Source: Bacteroidia bacterium (GTDB lineage Bacteria; Bacteroidota; Bacteroidia; NS11-12g; UBA955). Taken from it: a DNA stretch of 14,179 bases. The stretch spans positions 1 through 14,179 of the forward strand of contig JACMRS010000311.1 in assembly GCA_014376345.1 (NCBI GenBank), given 5' to 3'. Numbering within the stretch: the first letter of the stretch is position 1; the number at the start of each line of letters is the position of its first letter. This document shows positions 7,361 to 13,991 of the stretch, one piece after another. The notes below the pieces were generated by a model. The model was not told where the DNA came from. It saw only the letters and a list, made by a program, of their open reading frames with translations, and made no database searches. The translations under genes were made by a program, and so were the position numbers.

Positions 7361-7990
7361 ATGAATCTTCACGAAATATTATTACTTGAAAACAAAGCCT
7401 GGGCTGCTGAAAAACTTGAGGATGATCCTCAGTTTTTTATTGAATCTGCAAAAGGTCAGAGTCCGGATTATTTATGGATAGGATGCAGCGACAGCCGTGT
7501 TCCGGCTAACGAAATTACCAATACAGACGCTGGTAAAATGTTTGTTCATCGCAATATTGCAAATATGGTTGTAAAAGACGATGCCAATATTTTAAGCGTC
7601 ATTCAATACAGTGTTGAAGTGCTTGGCGTTAAACATATTATTGTTTGCGGTCATTATGAATGTGGTGGTGTAAAAGCAGCAATGGGACCGATTAATATGC
7701 CCATTATTAAAGAGTGGCTGAAAGATGTTACTGAGCTTTTTGTAGATAATAAATCGCTTTTGGACAATGCTAAATCAACAAAAGAAAAAACTGATATGCT
7801 TGTTGAACTCAACATCAGAAAGCAGGTTCACAATGTGTCTAAAATATCATTTGTAAAAGATGTATGGGAAAAAGGGGAGACTCTTAAAATTCATGGTTGG
7901 GTGTACGATTTAGATACCGGTTTATTAAAAACCATCTGTGAAATATCTTCCGGTGACATTCCAAATGACGTGCCGTTAGGTATGGCTTAA
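7361..7990 (+). CDS. can: Beta-class carbonic anhydrase
   Basis: Zinc enzyme interconverting CO2 and bicarbonate, 209 residues, close to the usual 200-220. Zinc ligands Cys42, His98 and Cys101 are seen in GCSDSRVPANE (residues 41-51) and CGHYECGGV (96-104), with the Asp44-Arg46 pair and FVHRNIANMV (61-70), the canonical beta-CA motifs. There is no signal peptide, so it is cytoplasmic. It starts 2 bases after the sulP stop, so the two are cotranscribed and probably translationally coupled. With a SulP neighbour it would convert imported bicarbonate to CO2, or trap CO2 for carboxylases and pH balance. The gene symbol is by family; several beta-CA names are in use. Confidence 0.95.
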   Translation: MNLHEILLLENKAWAAEKLEDDPQFFIESAKGQSPDYLWIGCSDSRVPANEITNTDAGKMFVHRNIANMVVKDDANILSVIQYSVEVLGVKHIIVCGHYECGGVKAAMGPINMPIIKEWLKDVTELFVDNKSLLDNAKSTKEKTDMLVELNIRKQVHNVSKISFVKDVWEKGETLKIHGWVYDLDTGLLKTICEISSGDIPNDVPLGMA

Positions 7991-7997
7991 AATATAT

Positions 7998-8200
7998 GGC
8001 GGTGACTGCTCTTCGGCGTTGCTCAGGGTACGCGAATACTAAACTTTATATAATATCTTAATAATGCCGGTGACTGTCCTTCGACAAAGCTCAGGAACCA
8101 AGCTTGTCGAAGTGCGCATTGTCGTGGATGCATGCATTCAAGCACCGCTTACCCTCGAAAAGTGTTTATCTGAGTAAAGTCAAAGGGTTCAGTGAACGCG
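7998..8200. repeat. Cluster of degenerate palindromic intergenic repeats
   Basis: The 333 bases between can and rplT hold no gene. Two direct copies of a 30-base unit with core CTTCG...GCTCAGG lie at 7998-8027 and 8066-8095 (23 of 30 identical). A strongly decayed inverted copy lies around 8171-8196. The second copy continues into a hairpin, CTTCGACAA-AGCT (8079-8091) with AGCTTGTCGAAG (8101-8112), 12 bp with one bulge. From memory, the phrase TTCGACAA-GCTCAGG is a common intergenic palindrome in Bacteroidota. It has no T run, so it is not a standard terminator. Confidence 0.6.
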
Positions 8201-8275
8201 CACGTAAATAAAAGAAGCTACTTAAATACCCAACGCCCGCTAATACGGATATACCATCCAAAAACCAAACCCCAT

Positions 8276-8306
8276 AAAAAAACCTCCTGTTTTGCAGGAG
8301 GTTTTT
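8276..8306. terminator. Bidirectional rho-independent terminator for rplT (-) and sulP-can (+)
   Basis: CCTCCTG-TTTTG-CAGGAGG is a 7-bp GC-rich stem (8283-8289 with 8295-8301), flanked by seven A on the left and five T on the right, so it has a T run on both strands. It ends 17 bases past the rplT stop and is the only clear terminator for the convergent sulP-can operon. Confidence 0.9.
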
Positions 8307-8323
8307 ATGATTAGAAAGTTTAA

Positions 8324-8668
8324 TTAAGCAACTTTCTGAAGTATCGCTTTGAAAGCTTCCGGATTGTTAAGCGCTAAATCTGCAAGCGCTTTACGGTTAA
8401 GCTCGATGTTATTCATTTTTAGTTTGTGAATAAACTGAGAGTAGCTCAAGCCTTGGGCTCTCACTGCAGCGTTGATACGCTGAATCCAGATTCCTCTGAA
8501 ATTTCTCTTCTTTTGTTTACGGTCTCTGTATGCAAAGACCAAACCCTTTTCTACCGTGTTTTTGGCAACGGTCCATACATTTTTTCTTCTTCCAAAATAG
8601 CCCTTGGCCATTTTTAAGACTTTTTTCCTGCGTTTTTTAGACGCTACGTGGTTTACTGAACGTGGCAT
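8324..8668 (-). CDS. rplT: 50S ribosomal protein L20
   Basis: A 114-residue basic protein that binds 23S rRNA early in 50S assembly. Seen: MPRSVNHVASKKRRKKVLKM, AKGYFGRRKNVW and the Arg-rich region followed by IWIQRINAAVRAQGLSYSQF (residues 61-80), all diagnostic. It is full length. It is the last gene of thrS-infC-rpmI-rplT, ending at a strong terminator. L20 represses its own operon in several bacteria through a leader RNA; a possible structured spacer lies just upstream. Confidence 0.98.
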   Translation of the reverse strand: MPRSVNHVASKKRRKKVLKMAKGYFGRRKNVWTVAKNTVEKGLVFAYRDRKQKKRNFRGIWIQRINAAVRAQGLSYSQFIHKLKMNNIELNRKALADLALNNPEAFKAILQKVA

Positions 8669-8688
8669 TTTTGATTGTTTTTTTTGTC

Positions 8689-8721
8689 CCAGGCGAGCTG
8701 TTTAAGCTGCTTTTTGCCCGG
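8689..8721 (-). promoter_or_regulatory. Possible structured RNA in the rpmI-rplT spacer (L20 autoregulation candidate)
   Basis: In the 77-base spacer the minus-strand RNA can form CCGGGC/GCCTGG (8721-8716 with 8694-8689, 6 bp with one G-U). It encloses an A-rich strand and an inner AGCT-TAAAC-AGCT hairpin (8708-8696). The spacer is long for this otherwise tight cluster. Stacked stems with an adenine-rich internal loop resemble the kind of site L20 recognises, but this is inference. Confidence 0.3.
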
Positions 8722-8745
8722 CACATGGTTTATGATTTGTTTAAC

Positions 8746-8946
8746 TTATTTTCCGATAGTAAGCATGAATTTTACGTTGCTCATATCCTGGTCGCTCACC
8801 AATCCTGAATGTGTCAGGTTGCGTTTCTGCTTGGTGGTCTTTTTTGTCAGGATGTGTCTTTTAAACGCTTTTTTCCTTTTTACTTTACCTGTACCAGTAA
8901 GGCTAAATCTCTTTTTAGCGCTACTATTGGTCTTCATTTTTGGCAT
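8746..8946 (-). CDS. rpmI: 50S ribosomal protein L35
   Basis: A 66-residue, very basic protein of the large subunit. MPKMKTNSSAKKRF at the start and KRKKAFKRHILTKKTTKQKR in the middle are diagnostic, and length is normal (about 65). It lies 48 bases behind infC and 77 bases before rplT, in the conserved order. Confidence 0.97.
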   Translation of the reverse strand: MPKMKTNSSAKKRFSLTGTGKVKRKKAFKRHILTKKTTKQKRNLTHSGLVSDQDMSNVKFMLTIGK

Positions 8947-8994
8947 AACCTTATTTATTTTATTTTAATTGTTCGTTTTTATAATCGCTTCCGC

Positions 8995-9603
8995 TTATTT
9001 CTTTTTAGCAGGTGCTAAAAGCATAAACATCTTCTTTCCTTCTGTCTTCGGCATCAATTCAAGCTTGGCAACACCTTCTTCCTGCAACTTTTCTGCAAAT
9101 TTAAGAAGAAGTACTTCTCCGCGCTCCTTATATACAATCGTACGACCTTTAAAGAACACGTAAGCCCTAACTTTCGACCCTTCGTTCAAAAACTTACGGG
9201 CGTGGTTCAGCTTAAAATCAACATCATGTTCGTCTGTATTCGGACCAAACCTGATTTCTTTTACCTCATTATTAACAGCATTAGCTTTTAGCTCTTTCTG
9301 TTTTTTCTTCTGCTCGAATAAGTATTTTTTATAATCTACTATTCTGCAAACCGGCGGTTCTGCGTTTGGGCTGATTTCTACCAGGTCTAATCCCTCCTCA
9401 AATGCCATTTCCATAGCCTTGCTTATCGGGAAAATTCCTCCTGCCTCTACACCTTCGCCTACTACACGCACCGTTGGCGTGTCAACTATCTTCTGATTAA
9501 TACGGTGAAGGTCTTCCCTTCTTCCTCTCATTGGCCTAGGACCTGGTTTTGGTCTGTTAGCACCTGGCTTAAACGGTGGCTTGTATACGGGTTTCTTTTG
9601 CAA
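8995..9603 (-). CDS. infC: Translation initiation factor IF-3, TTG start
   Basis: Binds the 30S subunit and checks start codon-anticodon pairing. From the TTG at 9603 it has 202 residues. The N-terminal domain runs from DLHRINQKI (residues 31-39) to IVDYKKYLFEQKK (about 87-99), with the diagnostic ISPNAEPPVCRIVDYKKY. A charged linker and the C-terminal domain with EIRFGPNTDEHDVDFKLNHA follow. No ATG exists between the in-frame TAA at 9621 and residue 25 (ATG 9531). Starting at 9531 would leave only eight residues before HRIN, shorter than usual, and would cut off a basic Pro/Lys-rich tail. TTG 9603 (or ATA 9615) is therefore the likely start. Many infC genes use a rare start codon as part of IF-3 self-control. 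The gene begins 20 bases after the thrS stop. Confidence 0.94.
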   Translation of the reverse strand: MQKKPVYKPPFKPGANRPKPGPRPMRGRREDLHRINQKIVDTPTVRVVGEGVEAGGIFPISKAMEMAFEEGLDLVEISPNAEPPVCRIVDYKKYLFEQKKKQKELKANAVNNEVKEIRFGPNTDEHDVDFKLNHARKFLNEGSKVRAYVFFKGRTIVYKERGEVLLLKFAEKLQEEGVAKLELMPKTEGKKMFMLLAPAKKK

Positions 9604-9623
9604 ATTATAGACTATATGTTACT

Positions 9624-11558
9624 TTATTCTGTTTCTTTTTTAATCTGGTTTAAAATATGCTCTATAAAGTCTTCTGTCTTCATAGAACCTAAATCTTCGC
9701 CGCCGTGCTTCCTTACAGATACTGTACCTTCTGCTTCCTCTTTCTCACCTACAATAAGCATGTATGGTGTTTTCCGGATCTCAGCATCACGTATTTTTTT
9801 ACCTGTTTTTTCGGCCCTTTCGTCAACGAGCCCGCGAATATCGTACTTTTTAAGTAAATTTAAAACTTTTTGTGAGTATTCGTGATATTTTTCGCTAATT
9901 GGTAAAATATTTAACTGCTTTGGTGATAGCCATAAAGGTAAAACGCCTGCATAATGTTCAAGTAAAAAACCGATTAAGCGCTCGTGAGTGCTCAAAGGTG
10001 CCCTGTGAATAATCAATGGACGCTCTTTTTCATTCTTGTCATTAGTAAATGAAAGATCAAACCTTTCAGCCTGTGCAAAATCCACCTGATTAGTAGCCAG
10101 CGTAAATTCCCTGCCAATCGCACTGTAAACCTGCACATCTATTTTCGGACCGTAAAAAGCGGCCTCATCAGGAACTTCAATAAAATTAATTCCAGAATTT
10201 ATCAAAACTTTGCGAACCATGTCCTCAGTTTTAATCCATTTTTCCGGCATATCAATATATTTCTGACCAAGTTTTGCAGGATCATGTGTCGAAAAACGCA
10301 TAATATACTTGTCAATTCCGAATACCTTAAAATATTTCAGATACAAATCATTCACGCCCCTGAATTCTGATTCAAATTGTTCTTCAGTACAATAAATGTG
10401 CGCATCATTCATTTGCATCGAACGCACACGCATCAGTCCGAAAAGTTCACCACTTTGCTCATATCTGTAACATGTACCGTATTCAGCAAATCTAAGTGGA
10501 AGGTCTCTGTAAGATTTCGGAGTTGCACCAAATATCTTGTGATGGTGAGGACAATTCATCGCTTTCAGGTAATACTTCTCGCCATCAAGCTCCATCGGTG
10601 GAAACATACTTTCCGCATAATAGGGAAGGTGACCACTGCGAATATATAAAGCCTCTTTTGCAATATGCGGAGATTTTACACGCACATAACCCGCTTCATT
10701 TTCTGTTTTTTTTGCGAAAGTTTCAAGCGCCTCGATAATCGCACCGCCATTTGGCAACCACAATGGTAAGCCCGGGCCAACCTCATCATCAAAAGTAAAT
10801 ATTTCAAGTTCTTTACCCAGCTTTCTGTGGTCGCGTTTTTTCGCTTCCTCCATCATTAGAAGGTATGCATCCAGCTCCGATTTCTTTGGAAAAGTAATCG
10901 CGTAAATACGGGTTAGCTGTTTGTTTTTTTCATCACCACGCCAGTAAGCTCCGGCTAAACTCATTACTTTAATAGCTTTAATGTGACCGGTGTGTGGAAT
11001 ATGCGGACCTTTACAAAGGTCGTAAAAACCACCCTGAGTATAAAAAGTAATCTCACCATCGGTAAGATCATTTACAAGTTCAAGTTTATATTCGTTACCA
11101 ATTTTAGAATAATAATCGGCAGCATCTTTTTTAGAAACAGAAGCACGGAGAAAAGCGCTGTCTTTTTTTGCAAGCTCCAGCATTTTTGTTTCAAGTTTCT
11201 GAAGATCATCAGCACCAAAACCTTCACCATTGAAATCTACATCATAATAAAATCCGTTGTCAATCGGTGGTCCAATCGTAAATTTTGCAGTTGGATAAAG
11301 TTCCTGAATTGCTTCAGCCATAAGGTGAGCAGAAGAATGCCAGAAAGTAGATTTACCTTCCTTATCATCCCATTTCAGAAGCTGTAAATCAGCATCATTT
11401 TCGATAGCGCGCGACAAATCCCAAACCTCACCGTTAATTTTTGCAGCAAGCACATTGCGGGCAAGTCCCTCGCTTATGCTTTTCGCCACATCCATTGCAG
11501 TACTGCCTTTGGGATAATCTCTTTTACTGCCATCGGGCAGTGTAATATTGATAGTCAT
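9624..11558 (-). CDS. thrS: Threonine-tRNA ligase
   Basis: Charges tRNA-Thr in the cytoplasm; 644 residues, the normal length. The domains are complete. TGS is at residues 1-62. The editing domain has HxxxH at 74-78 and CKGPH at 182-186, the same numbering as E. coli His73/77 and Cys182/His186 within one residue. The class II catalytic core has MNCPHH (Cys336 as zinc ligand), RVRSMQMNDAHIYC (His387) and IIHRAPLSTHERLIGFLLEH, and the anticodon-binding domain covers the last 110 residues. An upstream in-frame TTG (11573) exists but lies inside the TATCTTTG promoter box; ATG 11558 begins with the usual MTINITLPDGS. It is the first gene of the thrS-infC-rpmI-rplT cluster. Confidence 0.97.
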   Translation of the reverse strand: MTINITLPDGSKRDYPKGSTAMDVAKSISEGLARNVLAAKINGEVWDLSRAIENDADLQLLKWDDKEGKSTFWHSSAHLMAEAIQELYPTAKFTIGPPIDNGFYYDVDFNGEGFGADDLQKLETKMLELAKKDSAFLRASVSKKDAADYYSKIGNEYKLELVNDLTDGEITFYTQGGFYDLCKGPHIPHTGHIKAIKVMSLAGAYWRGDEKNKQLTRIYAITFPKKSELDAYLLMMEEAKKRDHRKLGKELEIFTFDDEVGPGLPLWLPNGGAIIEALETFAKKTENEAGYVRVKSPHIAKEALYIRSGHLPYYAESMFPPMELDGEKYYLKAMNCPHHHKIFGATPKSYRDLPLRFAEYGTCYRYEQSGELFGLMRVRSMQMNDAHIYCTEEQFESEFRGVNDLYLKYFKVFGIDKYIMRFSTHDPAKLGQKYIDMPEKWIKTEDMVRKVLINSGINFIEVPDEAAFYGPKIDVQVYSAIGREFTLATNQVDFAQAERFDLSFTNDKNEKERPLIIHRAPLSTHERLIGFLLEHYAGVLPLWLSPKQLNILPISEKYHEYSQKVLNLLKKYDIRGLVDERAEKTGKKIRDAEIRKTPYMLIVGEKEEAEGTVSVRKHGGEDLGSMKTEDFIEHILNQIKKETE

Positions 11559-11570
11559 AATAAAAGCGCA

Positions 11571-11578
11571 CAAAGATA
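11571..11578 (-). promoter_or_regulatory. Predicted -7 box of thrS
   Basis: TATCTTTG on the minus strand, 12 bases before ATG 11558. No clear TTG is seen at the usual upstream distance. The predicted leader is only about 8 bases, leaving no room for a T-box or an E. coli-type ThrRS operator in the leader. Confidence 0.55.
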
Positions 11579-11640
11579 AGGTTAATTGTTTTAAAATTTC
11601 GGATGAAGGTTATCCATAATAATCAGGAAGTGTCTGCTTT

Positions 11641-11782
11641 GGGCGTGCCCCCGTCCCGCGAGAACATTTATCTATAATTTAGCAATCTCAAGCGGGCCGG
11701 CGTCAGGCTATCCATTACAAGTCCTCGCCAACAACCCACCAGCAACCGCACACTCCGGGCTTTTCATTACTATCCTTCACGC
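11641..11782. repeat. GC-rich structured intergenic repeat element
   Basis: This lies in the 257-base gap between thrS and the OmpA-domain gene and is much GC-richer than its surroundings. It starts with GGGCGTGCCC and ends with CACGC; GCGTG (11643-11647) and CACGC (11778-11782) are inverted. A long hairpin pairs CCGTCCCGC (11651-11659) with GCGGGCCGG (11692-11700, one mismatch), extended by GAGA/TCTC. Then come two related units, GGCTATCCATTAC (11706-11718) and GGCTTTTCATTAC (11758-11770), each followed by TCCT. From memory such GGGCGTGCCCC...GGGCT elements recur in Bacteroidota genomes; I see no reading frame in it. Confidence 0.55.
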
Positions 11783-11815
11783 GTGGTTGGAAGTTTTGGA
11801 GATTTCTTGAATTGC

Positions 11816-13570
11816 TTATTTATCTAATTCATCAAGCTTTTTCTTCAATTCTTCAAGGGTATACAATTTGAAGTTGACATCGTAGGTTTTATTGCTCGTT
11901 GTTGTTTCTTCCATTGATAAATAGGGCACTCCATCTAAATACTTTAAAGCGATAATCCAGACTTCTTCTCCTTTAGGTACATTATCAAATTGATAATTTT
12001 TATTGGATGTTTCAGCAGGAATAACAAACCTTCTGTTTTTAAATACAATTTTGCAATCTGTGTTTTTTTTCACTTTCAGATTTATTTGCATTGTGATCAT
12101 ATCTTCTTTAGGAATGTTTGCAAATACATCAACGTTACTCCAGCCTAATCGGGTTATATTATAAATATAAAATTGAAAATCATTAAAATTTAAAGTCTTA
12201 TTCAGATATGACAATTCCACGTTTTGCAGATTTACCTTATTCATTGTATCAGTAAGTTCCGTTAAAGTTTTTACACCAAAACTATCTAATAATTGTTTGT
12301 TTATAGCATATAAAAGTTCAGTGTAGTTATTAACCCCAAAACTGTCAAATAAAAATTTTAGTTTTTTGCATTGAGGTGGTAAACTGTTAAATGCCTGGCC
12401 GATTCCACTTCTGTAACATTCATTATATTTTATATTCAATCTTATTTTTTTATTTTCTTTATTGCTTATTCTTTGTTCAAGATTATAGCCTTTATTTTTT
12501 TTTCTTAATTTACACAACCTCAAATTAGTCCTGAACATCCTATTGTCGTATCGGGTGCATCTTATAAACAAACCTGTCAAACTAACTTTCAATCTTTTTA
12601 TCCTGCAAATGAAAAATGGGCAATCACAACCAGAACCTCCTCCACCACATAATAGGATTTGCTCACTACAATAATTTATACTTTTAAATGTAAAACTTTT
12701 AAGAACAGATGAATTGTTGATCGTCCAGTTCATTATGCTGTCATGAGCAGTTCTGTTACCTTCAAAAATCTTCGTTTCAGAAATAACAGTATCGGTAGGT
12801 TGTATAATTATTAGATCTTTTCCTTTTAATAGGCCTAATTTATTTCCTCGGCAATCATTGGCTTCAGTATAAATCATTCCCTGGGTTTCTATAAGTTTTC
12901 CATTTGATTTAGTTGATAAATTATCAAGAATCATTTCAGATTTTAAAAAGTCTTCTTTTACTTTTAAAATTACACATTCATTTTTGCATGATTTTGCAAT
13001 TTTAAATGAATTCGCTTTTACATAAATAATAGTTCCTTTCGCACATCGTAAAACGGTATCACGATTATTATTTATACAAAAACTATAAGGTTTGATTTCA
13101 GTCAGTTTATATAATTCCCAAATTGAAGGTAGAAATTGAGAACTGTCAATTGCGATATTTCTTAAATATGAAACAGAAATATCAACCCTTCTGTTTTTCT
13201 TCTTACCTTCATCCGTATTGTTTTCTGAGATTGGTTTTTCCTCCCCAAAGGCCGCAGTGACGAAAAGTTTGGGATTTACGCCTTTCGAAATGAAATATTT
13301 TGTTACCGCAGAAATTCTTTGCTCTGAAAGGTTTTTGTTATAAATACTATCGCCAATATTATCTGTATTCCCTTTGACATATATTTTATAAGTTCTGAAA
13401 TTTTTTAAACTATCAATCACAGCATCCAGTAAAATATTACTTTCGTTATTTAAATTATATTTTGCTGATTCAAAATAGATGCTTCTTTGTAAAATTGTTT
13501 TTTGTGCAGTACTAGTGATAGCTGAACAAATGATGATAAACAACAAAGGTAAAATTTTAAAAATTTTCAT
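11816..13570 (-). CDS. Exported protein with N-terminal OmpA-like domain and C-terminal surface-protein modules
   Basis: 584 residues. Residues 1-23 form a signal peptide (Lys-rich start, hydrophobic LPLLFIIICSAI, cleavage near STAQ). Residues 28-135 are an OmpA C-terminal-type peptidoglycan-binding domain: GNTDNIGDSIYNKNLSEQR (67-85, with Asp70 and Arg85 as the diaminopimelate-contacting pair by comparison with OmpA), FGEEKP (108-113) and NTDEGKKKNRRVDI (118-131). Residues 175-260 resemble a beta module in Bacteroidota surface proteins (ANSF..., SEMILDNLSTKSNGKLIETQ, GMIYTEA). A Cys-rich basic stretch follows (CGGGGSGCDCPFFIC, 308-322), then a repeat of about 21 residues (LFDSFGV... and LLDSFGV..., 407-447), an ITRLGWSNVDVF motif (472-483) and a C-terminal beta domain. 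OmpA domains usually sit at the C-terminus; here it comes first. Role unknown, probably envelope-anchored. No own promoter is seen; it may be read from the DUF433 promoter. Confidence 0.82.
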   Translation of the reverse strand: MKIFKILPLLFIIICSAITSTAQKTILQRSIYFESAKYNLNNESNILLDAVIDSLKNFRTYKIYVKGNTDNIGDSIYNKNLSEQRISAVTKYFISKGVNPKLFVTAAFGEEKPISENNTDEGKKKNRRVDISVSYLRNIAIDSSQFLPSIWELYKLTEIKPYSFCINNNRDTVLRCAKGTIIYVKANSFKIAKSCKNECVILKVKEDFLKSEMILDNLSTKSNGKLIETQGMIYTEANDCRGNKLGLLKGKDLIIIQPTDTVISETKIFEGNRTAHDSIMNWTINNSSVLKSFTFKSINYCSEQILLCGGGGSGCDCPFFICRIKRLKVSLTGLFIRCTRYDNRMFRTNLRLCKLRKKNKGYNLEQRISNKENKKIRLNIKYNECYRSGIGQAFNSLPPQCKKLKFLFDSFGVNNYTELLYAINKQLLDSFGVKTLTELTDTMNKVNLQNVELSYLNKTLNFNDFQFYIYNITRLGWSNVDVFANIPKEDMITMQINLKVKKNTDCKIVFKNRRFVIPAETSNKNYQFDNVPKGEEVWIIALKYLDGVPYLSMEETTTSNKTYDVNFKLYTLEELKKKLDELDK

Positions 13571-13587
13571 AAGTTCTAAGTTTGTGA

Positions 13588-13662
13588 TTAAGGTTTTTTT
13601 AATTTTTTTTGCTGTCCATTAATAATCTGACAGGAAATATTCTGATCGAATAATAGTTTCAA
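13588..13662 (-). pseudogene. Truncated DUF5615 (PIN-like toxin) remnant
   Basis: Behind the DUF433 gene, a TTG at 13662-13660 overlaps its TGA stop (13661-13659). It opens a 24-codon frame reading (M)KLLFDQNISCQIINGQQ... before TAA at 13590-13588. The first 10-14 residues match the usual start of DUF5615 PIN-like proteins (MKLLFDQNIS, with the conserved Asp-x-Asn), which normally overlap the DUF433 stop in just this way. The rest of the toxin, about 100 residues, is missing; the sequence after codon 15 turns into an A/Lys-rich tail. I read it as a toxin gene deleted after its first codons. The homology is short and from memory of the family, but the frame, position and overlap all agree. Confidence 0.62.
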
Positions 13663-13883
13663 GAAACAATTCTGATTTTATGTTCCTTTTCAGCATAAAA
13701 AAGTGCTGCTTTAATATCTACTTCAGAAAGTTCAGGATAATAATCATTTACAATTGTTTGCATTGTCATTCCTGATGCAAGCCATGACAGAATATCCTGC
13801 ACAGTTATTCTCATCCCTCGAATGCAGGCTTTTCCAAATCTGACATTTGGATCAATTGTAATTATTTCTGAGTAATGTTTCAT
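13659..13883 (-). CDS. DUF433 domain protein, VapB-like antitoxin without its toxin
   Basis: A complete 74-residue DUF433 protein. The family signature is clear: ITIDPNVRFGKACIRGMRIT (residues 8-27; the P-x-x-x-F/G-K-P/A-x-I-R-G-x-R-I/V pattern), then VQDILSWLASGMT, then YYPELSEVDIKAALFYA. It is a small winged-helix-like DNA-binding fold that normally forms a toxin-antitoxin pair with a DUF5615 PIN-like nuclease. Here the partner survives only as a fragment (13588-13662), so the antitoxin is orphaned. A TAAGTTTG box ends 5 bases before ATG 13883, and a terminator lies just upstream, so it has its own leaderless transcript. Confidence 0.9.
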   Translation of the reverse strand: MKHYSEIITIDPNVRFGKACIRGMRITVQDILSWLASGMTMQTIVNDYYPELSEVDIKAALFYAEKEHKIRIVS

Positions 13884-13888
13884 TTAAG

Positions 13889-13896
13889 CAAACTTA
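13889..13896 (-). promoter_or_regulatory. Predicted -7 box of the DUF433 gene
   Basis: TAAGTTTG on the minus strand, 5 bases before the ATG. No TTG is seen at 19-23 bases upstream, where the terminator T run lies. Confidence 0.45.
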
Positions 13897-13916
13897 AAAA
13901 ATTTTAACAATTATTT

Positions 13917-13968
13917 AAAAAAAAACACTGTCCCATACAACTTTTTAAAAGTCGTGCTGAACAGTGTT
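13917..13968 (-). terminator. Rho-independent terminator of an upstream minus-strand transcript
   Basis: The minus-strand RNA pairs AACACTGT (13968-13961) with ACAGTGTT (13931-13924). Inside it, ACGACTTTT (13955-13947) pairs with AAAAGTTGT (13945-13937, one G-U). A run of nine T ends at 13917. The outer and inner stems are separated by an internal loop. The upstream gene would lie beyond the right edge. Confidence 0.65.
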
Positions 13969-13991
13969 CTCAAATCAGAATTCTCATACGT

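Noticed and set aside
8426..9163. Plus-strand frames opposite rplT, rpmI and infC
   Set aside because: They are antisense to unmistakable ribosomal protein and IF-3 genes, have low-complexity Phe/Leu-rich translations and no promoter box.
10377..11387. Plus-strand frames inside thrS
   Set aside because: They are opposite conserved ThrRS motifs and lack any recognisable domain.
11559..11573. In-frame TTG start giving ThrRS five extra residues
   Set aside because: The TTG is the end of the TATCTTTG promoter box, and MTINITLPDGS from ATG 11558 is the normal start.
11816..13570. Frameshifted or fused gene, because of the odd Cys-rich basic segment at residues 308-360
   Set aside because: The frame stays open for 584 codons, and sequence on both sides fits modules of Bacteroidota surface proteins, so a natural multi-domain protein is simpler; still worth an alignment.
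13556..13570. Dedicated promoter for the OmpA-domain gene
   Set aside because: No TAnnTTTG on the minus strand between 13571 and 13660; nothing can be claimed.
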